A stretch of DNA of 64,000 nt from an uncultured bacterium. Lineage in GTDB: Bacteria > Planctomycetota > UBA1135 > GCA-002686595. The notes under the pieces are model-generated. The model worked only from the letters and a program-made list of their open reading frames with translations, did not search any database and was not told the DNA's origin. The DNA is taken from assembly GCA_937896235.1 (NCBI GenBank), contig CALBMX010000034.1:1-64000 (forward strand), in the 5' to 3' direction. Positions within the stretch are counted from its first letter, which is position 1, and each line of letters opens with the position of its first letter. Below, piece by piece: positions 52,620 through 59,725 of this stretch. A program made the translations under genes and the position numbers.

Positions 52620-53232
52620 AACTTTTCTTTTGTTAGAGAATTTGGAGAAATTGGGAAGCCCACATGGGCCGGAAGCTCCACGCTTTTCCACCCGACCGTC
52701 GTTCGCCACAAGCTCCGGCACTAGGCCAGAGCCTAAGACGGTTTGAGTCGGGCGAGCGCGAATGCTCGAGTTTCTGCGGGGGCCTTATAACGACACTCGC
52801 TGCCGAGGAATAAGTCCGTTCAAAGGGACTAACGGCATGAGTGACCAGCGCGCCGAAGGTTCGGCGTGCTTAGGCATTCCCCAGACCTACAACTTGCGCT
52901 GCGGGCTGGGTCATTTCACGAATTGTTCAAAGAGCGATCGGCAAACTAGGTTTGTCGAATTCGGTTCTGCGCTATCGATGTAGCACAGTGATCTGGGGGC
53001 CTGGGTGCCGTTCCTGGAGCTGTCGCTCACAAGGGGATTGGCTCTCATACCTTCCTTGTTCAGCACCTTGGGTCCCCATATAGAGACTGCCCAAGCACGG
53101 CACTAACGAGAAATGCCACCCGTCCACAACCTGACACAACGCCAAACGTGCGCTCTTTGCGCGCCGCTTGATGAGGCTCAAAAGTTGGTGGTGATGGTGG
53201 CGTTCTAGATTATGCATGGTGACTAGGGCGGT
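52620..53232. other. non-coding stretch upstream of flagellin gene A
   Basis: About 610 bases hold the flagellin A leader and promoter, but I could not find a good sigma-28 or sigma-54 match. The best partial FliA -10-like word is at about 52945-52950 (ATCGGC on the plus strand). No credible open frame is present. The long leader-sized space is repeated between the other flagellin genes. Confidence 0.4.
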
Positions 53233-53273
53233 CCCAGGTGGGGCAGGCCGCGGACGGGCGGCCTGCCCCTGGG
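53233..53273 (-). terminator. GC-rich hairpin after flagellin gene B
   Basis: A perfect 12-bp stem GGGGCAGGCCGC (53240-53251) with GCGGCCTGCCCC (53258-53269) has a 6-base loop, extended by CCCA/TGGG outside a small bulge. There is no U-run downstream on the minus strand, so it may terminate weakly or stabilise the mRNA 3' end. Confidence 0.65.
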
Positions 53274-53288
53274 AACCAAAGCCCCAGA

Positions 53289-54110
53289 TCAGCCTTGAAG
53301 TAGGCTTAGTGCGATCTGGGGTTGCTGGTTGGCTTGCGCCAAGATGGACGCAGAAGCCTGTTGAAGGATTTGGTTTCGAGTGAGGGTTGCAGTCTCTGCA
53401 GCCACGTCGACGTCTCGGATTCGGCTCTCGGCCGCTGCGAGGTTTTCGACAGAGGTGGCAATCGAGCGCATCGCACTCGACATACGGTTCTGGCTTGCAC
53501 CGAGCTGCCCTCGGAAGGAGACAACGGTGTTGACTGCAAGGTCAATCGCACCGAGTGCTGCCGATGCGTTTGTCGCGTCGATGACACTCAATACGTCGAT
53601 GCCTAGGTCGCCGTCCGTAGTTCCACCGAGTGCTACGGTGATCACTTGGCCGGAGTCTGCGCCCGTTTGGATGTCGATCGGTGGGCTCAAGCCGTCAAGC
53701 AGATTGATTCCGTTGAACGCCGTAGTGAGGGCGATTCTGTCGATCTCAGCGACCAGCTCGGTGAACTCTGCGTTCAGTGAGGTTCGGTCGGATGTGTTCA
53801 AGGTTCCGTTGGCCGATTCGATGGCGAGTTCGCGCATCCGGACCAAGTTGGAGTTCACTTCGGAGAGCGCGCCCTCTGCGGTTTGCACCAGGCTGACACC
53901 ATCTTGGGCGTTGCGCTGGGCCATTTGAAGCGAGCGGATCTCGCTGCGCATGCGCTCGGAGATGCCGAGGCCGGCGGGGTCGTCCGCTGCGCTCACAATC
54001 CGGAGTCCGGAGGAGAGGCGAGCGAAGCTGCTCTGAAGTTGGTTCGAGTGATTGGCCAGGTTTTTCTGGGCAGTCATCGAGAAGATGTTGGTGTTTACTC
54101 TGAGGCTCAT
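53289..54110 (-). CDS. flagellin B (protein identical to flagellin D)
   Basis: A 273-residue core flagellin: SLRVNTNIFSMTAQKNLA, SSGLRIVSAADDPAGLGISE, and the C terminus SRIRDVDVAAETATLTRNQI then ASILAQANQQPQIALSLLQG. The central linker (about 150-185) is the only variable part and has a NAS sequon. The translated protein is identical to that of the gene at 55882-56703, while codons differ only near both ends (TCA versus CTA at the stop, for example). It has a short CACGGGAACCA leader element shared with flagellin D. No FliA-type promoter was found. Confidence 0.95.
   Translation of the reverse strand: MSLRVNTNIFSMTAQKNLANHSNQLQSSFARLSSGLRIVSAADDPAGLGISERMRSEIRSLQMAQRNAQDGVSLVQTAEGALSEVNSNLVRMRELAIESANGTLNTSDRTSLNAEFTELVAEIDRIALTTAFNGINLLDGLSPPIDIQTGADSGQVITVALGGTTDGDLGIDVLSVIDATNASAALGAIDLAVNTVVSFRGQLGASQNRMSSAMRSIATSVENLAAAESRIRDVDVAAETATLTRNQILQQASASILAQANQQPQIALSLLQG
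53343..54095. repeat. duplicated flagellin core block, copy 1
   Basis: This stretch of about 753 bases inside flagellin gene B appears identical to 55936-56688 inside flagellin gene D (constant offset 2593) at every position I compared. The overlapping translations in other frames also agree. The first 50 and last 15 bases of the two genes carry synonymous differences, which mark the block edges. This points to recent gene conversion or duplication. Confidence 0.85.
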
Positions 54111-54351
54111 GATTGGTTCCCGTGGTAGTGAGTTCTCATATGATTAGTCAGGCAGCTGAGTTGTCCGGCTCGGCTTCCCGTGTCCGAGTTTGTTCTCGGA
54201 GGGCCGGGGATCCGCATGAGTCTTTCCACCAATAAAGTTGGAAGTTTCTCGAGACGCGGCTCGATCCGGGGCACAGGAAGTGCGTTGCTGGGGCTGCTAG
54301 AGCTGTTTTAGAGAATCATCGTCCTTGGAAAAGCCTCGTCCGTGTGGAAGC
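54111..54351. other. upstream region of flagellin gene B
   Basis: No gene seen. It holds the flagellin B leader. On the minus strand a TGGAAAGACTCATGC word (around 54212-54226) has GG and GC doublets with 10-base spacing, as in a sigma-54 promoter, but it matches the rest of the consensus poorly and was not found before the other flagellin genes. Confidence 0.3.
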
Positions 54352-54431
54352 AAAAAAGGGGAGGAGGTGGGTCCTCCGCTGGACAAGCGGAGGACCCAAA
54401 GTCGGCGACCCACGGGAGAGTCGCCTCCTCC
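54352..54431 (-). terminator. branched terminator of flagellin gene C
   Basis: A perfect 12-bp hairpin (54369-54380 with 54386-54397, GGGTCCTCCGCT) and a second hairpin (GGCGAC/GTCGCC, 54404-54409 with 54420-54425) are both enclosed by an outer GGAGGAGG/CCTCCTCC pairing (54360-54367 with 54424-54431). On the minus strand the outer stem is followed by a U6 tract (54352-54357). It lies 16 bases after the stop. Confidence 0.75.
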
Positions 54432-54447
54432 AGAGAGGTTTATCTGC

Positions 54448-55275
54448 CTAGCCCTGGAGCAAGCTCATTGCGAGCTGCGGTTGGGTGTTGGCTTGTCCAA
54501 GCACCGAGGTTGCTGCCTGCTGCAGAATCCGGTTTTTGGTGAGTTCGGCCGTTTCGGCGGCCACATCGACGTCGCGGATACGACTCTCGGCACCCGAGAG
54601 GTTCTCCGAGGCGGTAGCAATCGAGCGCATGGCACTCGAGAGGCGGTTTTGGTTGGCACCGAAGTCACCTCGTTGGGCAACAACAGAGTCGATTGCGATA
54701 TCGAGTGCACCGAGTGCAGCGCTTGCACTTACGGCGGTGGTCACGCTCAAGGTAGCTTTATCAACACCTAGAGCGACGGCCTGCATGTCTGTGGACGTGA
54801 TGTCGATCGTCTGGCCGGATCCTGTGCCAACTTGGATGGAGATCGTGGCGGTTGTTCCATCGAGAATCTTGATGCCGTTGAACTCAGCGTCGTTACCAAC
54901 ACGTTCGATTTCATCAGCAAGGGCTGCGAATTCCTGGTCTAGGGAGGTCCGGTCGGCTGTGCTTAGCGTTCCGTTAGCTGCCTCGACGGACAGTTCGCGC
55001 ATTCGGATCAGGTTGCCACTCACCTCAGCGAGTGCTCCCTCTGCCGTTTGTACGAGGCTGACACCGTCTTGTGCATTTCGTTGAGCCATTCCAAGGGAGC
55101 GGATCTCAGCACGCATGCGTTCGGAGATACCGAGTCCAGCGGCGTCGTCTGCCGCACTTACGATGCGCAGTCCTGACGACAGTTTGGCGAAGCTACCAGC
55201 GAGTTTTTCGCTGTGGACGGACAAGTTCTTTTGTGCCGTCATGGAGAAGAGGTTTGTGTTGACTGCAAGAGCCAT
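54448..55275 (-). CDS. flagellin C
   Basis: A 275-residue D0/D1-only flagellin starting ALAVNTNLFSMTAQKNL and ending QAATSVLGQANTQPQLAMSLLQG. It is closer to flagellin A (shared FAKLSSGLRIVSAADDAAGL, DTEFNGIK/DAEFNGIK and MQAVALGVDKATL segments) than to B and D. The four genes therefore form two pairs. An AGGA sequence lies about 9 bases before the ATG. It has its own branched terminator. Multiple similar flagellins often form spatially or environmentally tuned filaments. Confidence 0.95.
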   Translation of the reverse strand: MALAVNTNLFSMTAQKNLSVHSEKLAGSFAKLSSGLRIVSAADDAAGLGISERMRAEIRSLGMAQRNAQDGVSLVQTAEGALAEVSGNLIRMRELSVEAANGTLSTADRTSLDQEFAALADEIERVGNDAEFNGIKILDGTTATISIQVGTGSGQTIDITSTDMQAVALGVDKATLSVTTAVSASAALGALDIAIDSVVAQRGDFGANQNRLSSAMRSIATASENLSGAESRIRDVDVAAETAELTKNRILQQAATSVLGQANTQPQLAMSLLQG

Positions 55276-55826
55276 GATGTGTCCTGGGTTATGTCTGGAG
55301 GAATGCCCGAATCAATGTGGTTTGGGCGGTTTGAATATCTCTAAAAGCCCGCGCAGTTAGAGTGGAAGGTTCATCTCAAACTCATAATGAGTTCGAGCTG
55401 GCCCGCCGAGCTGGCCCTACCACCATCCGGCACCCCGAGGGGCGACGGATGGATCGAAGCAAAGCCGAGAAAGGAAAAAAAACGGTATAGATGAACCCCT
55501 ATACCAGGGGTGTTTCTTTGTGCTCGGGGGGGGGCAGGGTGCATACCTAACTTGTTTGGAACAAGGCAGTTGGAGACGTCTGCGTATGCTGGTGGAAGCT
55601 CGCACACCGGGACCACACACGGGCCCTGTAGGGCTTTGGTATCAGCTCGTCGTGAGCGGTACTTTGTGGTGGAGTTAGGCATGACAAATAGGGGGTTTGT
55701 GGCTTCTTTTTGGACAGAGCGGTGGCCGCACTGTCGCTGGGTTACTCGTTGTTTTCGAGCTGCGGTTTTTATGGGACTCGTCACGACAACCGCAAGTTGC
55801 AACGAGTTGATTTAGGTTTTGAGGTG
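55276..55826. other. intergenic stretch between flagellin genes C and D
   Basis: Holds the flagellin C leader (55276-55380), an orphan minus-strand terminator (55474-55505) and little else that I recognise. A 44-codon plus-strand frame at 55681-55815 has a hydrophobic stretch with a lipobox-like TTASC close to its end. It has GGAG about 8 bases upstream, but the mature part would be only a few residues, so I do not call it. Confidence 0.35.
55474..55505 (-). terminator. orphan intrinsic terminator
   Basis: A 7-bp stem GGTATAG/CTATACC (55484-55490 with 55499-55505) has an 8-base loop and is followed on the minus strand by a U-rich run (A-run at about 55475-55482). No gene ends just upstream on that strand except flagellin D, 377 bases away, so it may end read-through from D or an unannotated small RNA. 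Confidence 0.65.
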
Positions 55827-55868
55827 CCCCGGATGGAGCAAATCACGGACGTGTGATTTGCTCCGGGG
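55827..55868 (-). terminator. hairpin after flagellin gene D
   Basis: A perfect 12-bp stem GGAGCAAATCAC (55835-55846) with GTGATTTGCTCC (55853-55864) has a 6-base loop, extended by CCCC/GGGG across a bulge. No U-run follows on the minus strand. It is 13 bases after the flagellin D stop. Confidence 0.65.
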
Positions 55869-55881
55869 AACCGCCCTCGGA

Positions 55882-56703
55882 CTAACCTTGAAGTAAGCTC
55901 AAAGCAATCTGGGGTTGTTGATTGGCTTGCGCCAGGATGGACGCAGAAGCCTGTTGAAGGATTTGGTTTCGAGTGAGGGTTGCAGTCTCTGCAGCCACGT
56001 CGACGTCTCGGATTCGGCTCTCGGCCGCTGCGAGGTTTTCGACAGAGGTGGCAATCGAGCGCATCGCACTCGACATACGGTTCTGGCTTGCACCGAGCTG
56101 CCCTCGGAAGGAGACAACGGTGTTGACTGCAAGGTCAATCGCACCGAGTGCTGCCGATGCGTTTGTCGCGTCGATGACACTCAATACGTCGATGCCTAGG
56201 TCGCCGTCCGTAGTTCCACCGAGTGCTACGGTGATCACTTGGCCGGAGTCTGCGCCCGTTTGGATGTCGATCGGTGGGCTCAAGCCGTCAAGCAGATTGA
56301 TTCCGTTGAACGCCGTAGTGAGGGCGATTCTGTCGATCTCAGCGACCAGCTCGGTGAACTCTGCGTTCAGTGAGGTTCGGTCGGATGTGTTCAAGGTTCC
56401 GTTGGCCGATTCGATGGCGAGTTCGCGCATCCGGACCAAGTTGGAGTTCACTTCGGAGAGCGCGCCCTCTGCGGTTTGCACCAGGCTGACACCATCTTGG
56501 GCGTTGCGCTGGGCCATTTGAAGCGAGCGGATCTCGCTGCGCATGCGCTCGGAGATGCCGAGGCCGGCGGGGTCGTCCGCTGCGCTCACAATCCGGAGTC
56601 CGGAGGAGAGGCGAGCGAAGCTGCTCTGAAGTTGGTTCGAGTGATTGGCCAGGTTTTTCTGGGCAGTCATCGAGAAGATGTTGGTGTTGACTCGGAGGCT
56701 CAT
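55882..56703 (-). CDS. flagellin D (protein identical to flagellin B)
   Basis: A 273-residue core flagellin with the same translated sequence as flagellin B. I use the ATG at 56703; the frame extends to 56763 with unrelated residues. The leader carries the same CACGGGAACCA element just upstream of the ATG as gene B. Differences at the gene ends are synonymous, so selection or gene conversion keeps the protein constant. It is divergent from the regulatory gene at 56917, with about 210 bases between the two starts. Confidence 0.95.
   Translation of the reverse strand: MSLRVNTNIFSMTAQKNLANHSNQLQSSFARLSSGLRIVSAADDPAGLGISERMRSEIRSLQMAQRNAQDGVSLVQTAEGALSEVNSNLVRMRELAIESANGTLNTSDRTSLNAEFTELVAEIDRIALTTAFNGINLLDGLSPPIDIQTGADSGQVITVALGGTTDGDLGIDVLSVIDATNASAALGAIDLAVNTVVSFRGQLGASQNRMSSAMRSIATSVENLAAAESRIRDVDVAAETATLTRNQILQQASASILAQANQQPQIALSLLQG
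55936..56688. repeat. duplicated flagellin core block, copy 2
   Basis: The counterpart of 53343-54095, in the same orientation. Flanking intergenic sequences of the two genes differ apart from a short leader element, so the repeat is confined to coding sequence. Confidence 0.85.
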
Positions 56704-56916
56704 TGTTGTGGTTCCCGTGGAATGAGTGGTGAGTTGAAAAATCCAGAGGCGCTTGCCGGTCATCGTCCAATGACCTTTTTGGTGGCGTGCTCCTTTGGTG
56801 TCCAGAGCAGTTCTCGGACCCCGCGGGTTCGGCTGAAGCTTAGATCGTGATTTTGTGTGGAAAGTCGTGCCCCAGCAGCCGAAGGTGGCGTCCAGAATCG
56901 GAGAACCTTCATCTCT

Positions 56917-57807
56917 ATGTATTACGACGACCCAAAACGCCCGGCAAAGATCTTTGGATCTCCTCTTACGAAGCGCCTCGAAGCCGAAATGATGCGCCTT
57001 GCGTCGACGCCGAAGACCACGGTTTCGATCCGGGGCGAGCTAGGTGTGGGCAAGCGAACCTTGGCAAACCGCCTGCACCTAGAGTCCGCACGGCGAGCTG
57101 GCCCCTTTGTCGCGCTGGGTGCGGGCGAGGCTCTCTCCGCAGCTGTGCTGGAGAGCGCGGTTGGGGGAACGCTGTACCTGTCCGACGTCACCAGCCTGGG
57201 AGCAGATGAACAAGAGGCGCTTGGCGCTCTTTTAGCCGGAAGGCTGGATTCCATCGCTCCCGAGCCTGGAATCCGGGTGATCTCGGCAGCCAGGGAGGAC
57301 CTTGAGCAAGCGGTCGCAGAGGGGCGGCTGCGGGAGGACCTCGAATATCGGCTGAACGTCCTGACGCTCGAGATCTCGCCACTCCGGGAGCGTGTTGAGG
57401 AGATTCTGGACTACGCCTGGCACTTTTTGAGCACCTTCGCGGCGCGTTTGCGGCTGGGGACTCCGGATTTGGCCCCCGACGCGGAGTCCGCGCTGCTCGG
57501 GCATATGTGGCCCGGGAACCTTCACGAGCTTAAATCTGTCATGGAACGGTCGTTTTTTGGACTGAAGGGCGCAAATATCCTAATTACGGGCGCCACTCTT
57601 GGGATTTCCGGCCTGGACGACCTCCCCATGGGGGTCGATTCGCTCTCCAGACCGGCCTCGGACACCCTCTCCCTCGAGATTCTAGAGGAGGAGGCCGTTC
57701 GCCGCGCCTTATCTGCCAGCGCAGGAAATCGCAGCCTGGCAGCACGCCAGCTAGGGATCCATAGGACGACTCTCTACCACAAGATGCGCCGCTTCGGGAT
57801 TCGGTAG
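56917..57807 (+). CDS. sigma-54 activator-like AAA+ protein lacking the GAFTGA loop, with Fis-type HTH
   Basis: I use the ATG at 56917 (296 residues); the frame also opens at 56857. The AAA+ core has Walker A GELGVGKRT (40-48), the arginine-finger region REDLEYRLNVLTLEISPLRER and MWPGNLHELKSVMERS (sensor II). The end is a Fis-type helix-turn-helix (GNRSLAARQLGIHRTTLYHKMRRFG). The segment that should hold ESELFGHEKGAFTGA is missing: about 12 residues separate FVALGAGEAL from GGTLYLSDV. Walker B reads LYLSDV instead of LFLDEI. It therefore should not open sigma-54 complexes normally and may act like TyrR, or as a DNA-binding partner. No receiver domain is present. It is divergent from flagellin D and upstream of a kinase-like operon. 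Confidence 0.8.
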   Translation: MYYDDPKRPAKIFGSPLTKRLEAEMMRLASTPKTTVSIRGELGVGKRTLANRLHLESARRAGPFVALGAGEALSAAVLESAVGGTLYLSDVTSLGADEQEALGALLAGRLDSIAPEPGIRVISAAREDLEQAVAEGRLREDLEYRLNVLTLEISPLRERVEEILDYAWHFLSTFAARLRLGTPDLAPDAESALLGHMWPGNLHELKSVMERSFFGLKGANILITGATLGISGLDDLPMGVDSLSRPASDTLSLEILEEEAVRRALSASAGNRSLAARQLGIHRTTLYHKMRRFGIR

Positions 57808-58042
57808 ACCTTTCACACCCCTGTTCGCTGCTCCGAAGGTTTTTAGGCACTTTTCCACAGCCCCTCCTTGGCTGTCCCGAATCGTGGCACGTGAGGCCGC
57901 AACAAATGCCCAAAGTGGGAAAGGATTACCGGATCTGGGCAATTGACCCCTAAAGCATTTCCGGGTCGGGGTCGATGAGTGCGGCAGAGCGGGACACCTA
58001 CTCCCGTCCTGCACCCCACTCCCCTACCAATCCCCCGCCGAG

Positions 58043-58720
58043 ATGACCACCGAATCCCACGCCTCCTCCAGAGAGAGCTCGCCCCAAACCGCCTGCGTAA
58101 CCCCAGCTGCAAACAACACCGTGCTTGGACACGCGGTGCAGCGTGGATTGCGCATTCCAATCGATAGCCTGCGGACTTCGATGGAGAACTTGCGGAGCGA
58201 ATTCGGCGGTGTCTCTATGAGTGATCTTGCGCTGGGCGAGGTGCTCGCCGAGGTGGATCGACTAGGTCGCAATGTGCAACACCTCCTGGATTACGCCTAT
58301 CAGCCCGAGGCTCACGCAATCGAATGCACGGTGAACGAGATCGTTTACACCGCTCGCTTTCAAGTCCCCCACGACATGTGGAGTGCTCTTTGGATTGCGC
58401 GGGATTGCGACCTTCCGGGCATGATCGTCGACGGCCCCGTGCTCTCGAGATCGATTGCGCGTTTGATCGAAGCTGCGGCGCCACTGGCCCAGAGCGGAGT
58501 GCTTCTCAATGTAAAGCGCACCGAGAAGGGCGTCTCTTTCTCCATCACCTACCAAGGCGCATCCGACCACCTCGGCGACCCGACCGGCTTGTGCCACGCC
58601 ATTGCATCGCGCGACCTAGCCGTCATCGGCTGCCCACTGACCGAGACGGCCAGCCGCTACGGCGACACGACAATCACCATCTGCGTTCAGAGCAACATGC
58701 TCTCGGAGTCGGCCGCCTAA
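58043..58720 (+). CDS. pseudo-histidine kinase (degenerate DHp and CA domains)
   Basis: A soluble 225-residue protein that aligns by eye with the kinase core of the PAS histidine kinase at the end of the same cluster. In the H-box HELRNPLNA becomes RGLRIPIDS, so the phospho-acceptor His is Arg. In the N-box RNLIANAL becomes ARLIEAAAPL, losing the Asn that binds magnesium. The D-x-G of the first G-box is not recognisable (YQGAS). It should neither autophosphorylate nor bind ATP normally. A scaffold, kinase inhibitor or phosphotransfer-like dimer is plausible. Its stop overlaps the next start (TAATG). It begins 235 bases after the AAA+ gene, with no good Shine-Dalgarno sequence. Confidence 0.6.
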   Translation: MTTESHASSRESSPQTACVTPAANNTVLGHAVQRGLRIPIDSLRTSMENLRSEFGGVSMSDLALGEVLAEVDRLGRNVQHLLDYAYQPEAHAIECTVNEIVYTARFQVPHDMWSALWIARDCDLPGMIVDGPVLSRSIARLIEAAAPLAQSGVLLNVKRTEKGVSFSITYQGASDHLGDPTGLCHAIASRDLAVIGCPLTETASRYGDTTITICVQSNMLSESAA

Positions 58721-59709
58721 TGCACCCTCCACGCCCTACTCTTTTCGTGCTCTTGGTGGCGGACGCCCTCGGCAACACCGAGCGCCTCGTGCCACTCGCC
58801 GCTGCACTGCGCACGCGCGGTCACGACGCCATCATGTGTTTGGATTCCGAAGCGGCGCTGGCCCAACCCACTCCCGATGTTCTTGTGGTTGACGCTGGCC
58901 GCTGTGAGCACACGACTGCGAACCTAGCTATCACCGGCGCCTTCCTGGCACCGGGTAATGAGATGCGGACGATTGCAATCCTCGCTATGGAGGACTACAT
59001 CACTTGCCGCGACGCACTCCGCGCTGGCGCCAACGACGTCTTCGCTGGCAGCTTCAGCATCGACGAAGTCCTTACAGCAATCGAAACCAAAACGCCGTGC
59101 ACCTCGACGTCCGCATTGGAAGCAACCCGCAGCTTGCACCGCAGCTTTGAGACGGGTGCAAAAGGCGAGGAGTCTCTCTGCCGCGAGCTTGTCGCCTTCG
59201 CCACACGCGTCGGCCTGGGCCGCAGCCATCGCTTCCGCATTGCAACCGCCGCTGCCGAAGTTGCCAACAACGCAACCGTGCACGCCTACGATGGCGCGAC
59301 TGGGCCGCTGCTCCTCTCCGCGAGTTACGACGGGGATCACATGTTCGTCGAGATCCGCGACCTCGGCGAAGGCTTCTCCCAAGGTGACTCCCCACTCGAA
59401 TCCGAAGGCGCCTGCCAGGGAATGGACATCATTCGCGGCCTTGCCGAGCGCGTCGACATCGATAGCACCAACGCGGGCACCAAGGTCACCCTTGAGTTCG
59501 TCCTGACGCCGACGTGCTTCGACGAAGAGCCGTCTTCCGCCGAGCATCTTGACTACCTCACACCCTCCGCTACTCGCCGCTTTTTGGAGCCATCCGAAGC
59601 CGGCGCAGACGAGTTCTACAGCCCTGCACTTAGCAGCACCGTCGGTCGCATTTTGCTGGCCTCGGTGAGCGCAACTTCCGGCCGCTCCCAATCAGCACTC
59701 TGGAGCTGA
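58720..59709 (+). CDS. pseudo-receiver plus RsbW-like GHKL ATPase
   Basis: The ATG at 58720 overlaps the previous stop (TAATG); the upstream extension of the frame to 58324 overlaps the pseudo-kinase and is discarded. Of 329 residues, the first 118 look like a receiver fold: LFVLLVADALG, VLVVDAGR as strand 3, AILAMED, then VFAGSFS where a Lys-Pro is expected. The middle is a GHKL domain of the anti-sigma/serine-kinase type, with N-box AAAEVANNATVHAYD, EIRDLGEGF and GMDIIRGLAERVDI. This resembles RsbW/SpoIIAB rather than histidine kinases. The last 60 residues are unrecognised. It could phosphorylate or sequester a partner under control of the receiver-like half. No STAS anti-anti-sigma gene is in the window. 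Confidence 0.75.
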   Translation: MHPPRPTLFVLLVADALGNTERLVPLAAALRTRGHDAIMCLDSEAALAQPTPDVLVVDAGRCEHTTANLAITGAFLAPGNEMRTIAILAMEDYITCRDALRAGANDVFAGSFSIDEVLTAIETKTPCTSTSALEATRSLHRSFETGAKGEESLCRELVAFATRVGLGRSHRFRIATAAAEVANNATVHAYDGATGPLLLSASYDGDHMFVEIRDLGEGFSQGDSPLESEGACQGMDIIRGLAERVDIDSTNAGTKVTLEFVLTPTCFDEEPSSAEHLDYLTPSATRRFLEPSEAGADEFYSPALSSTVGRILLASVSATSGRSQSALWS

Positions 59710-59725
59710 ACGACGCCCCTTCGCC

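Noticed and set aside
54196-54240. Sigma-54 promoter upstream of flagellin gene B
   Set aside because: GG-N10-GC spacing is met, but most other consensus bases are not, and the same word was not found before the other flagellins.
55681-55815. 44-codon plus-strand frame with a lipobox-like TTASC
   Set aside because: Only five residues would follow the cysteine, the start is ambiguous, and it lies in a region otherwise without genes. Chance is more likely.
58324-58719. N-terminal extension of the RsbW-like gene
   Set aside because: It overlaps the pseudo-kinase gene in another frame and is Arg/His/Pro-rich without homology. The ATG at 58720 gives the coupled TAATG arrangement.
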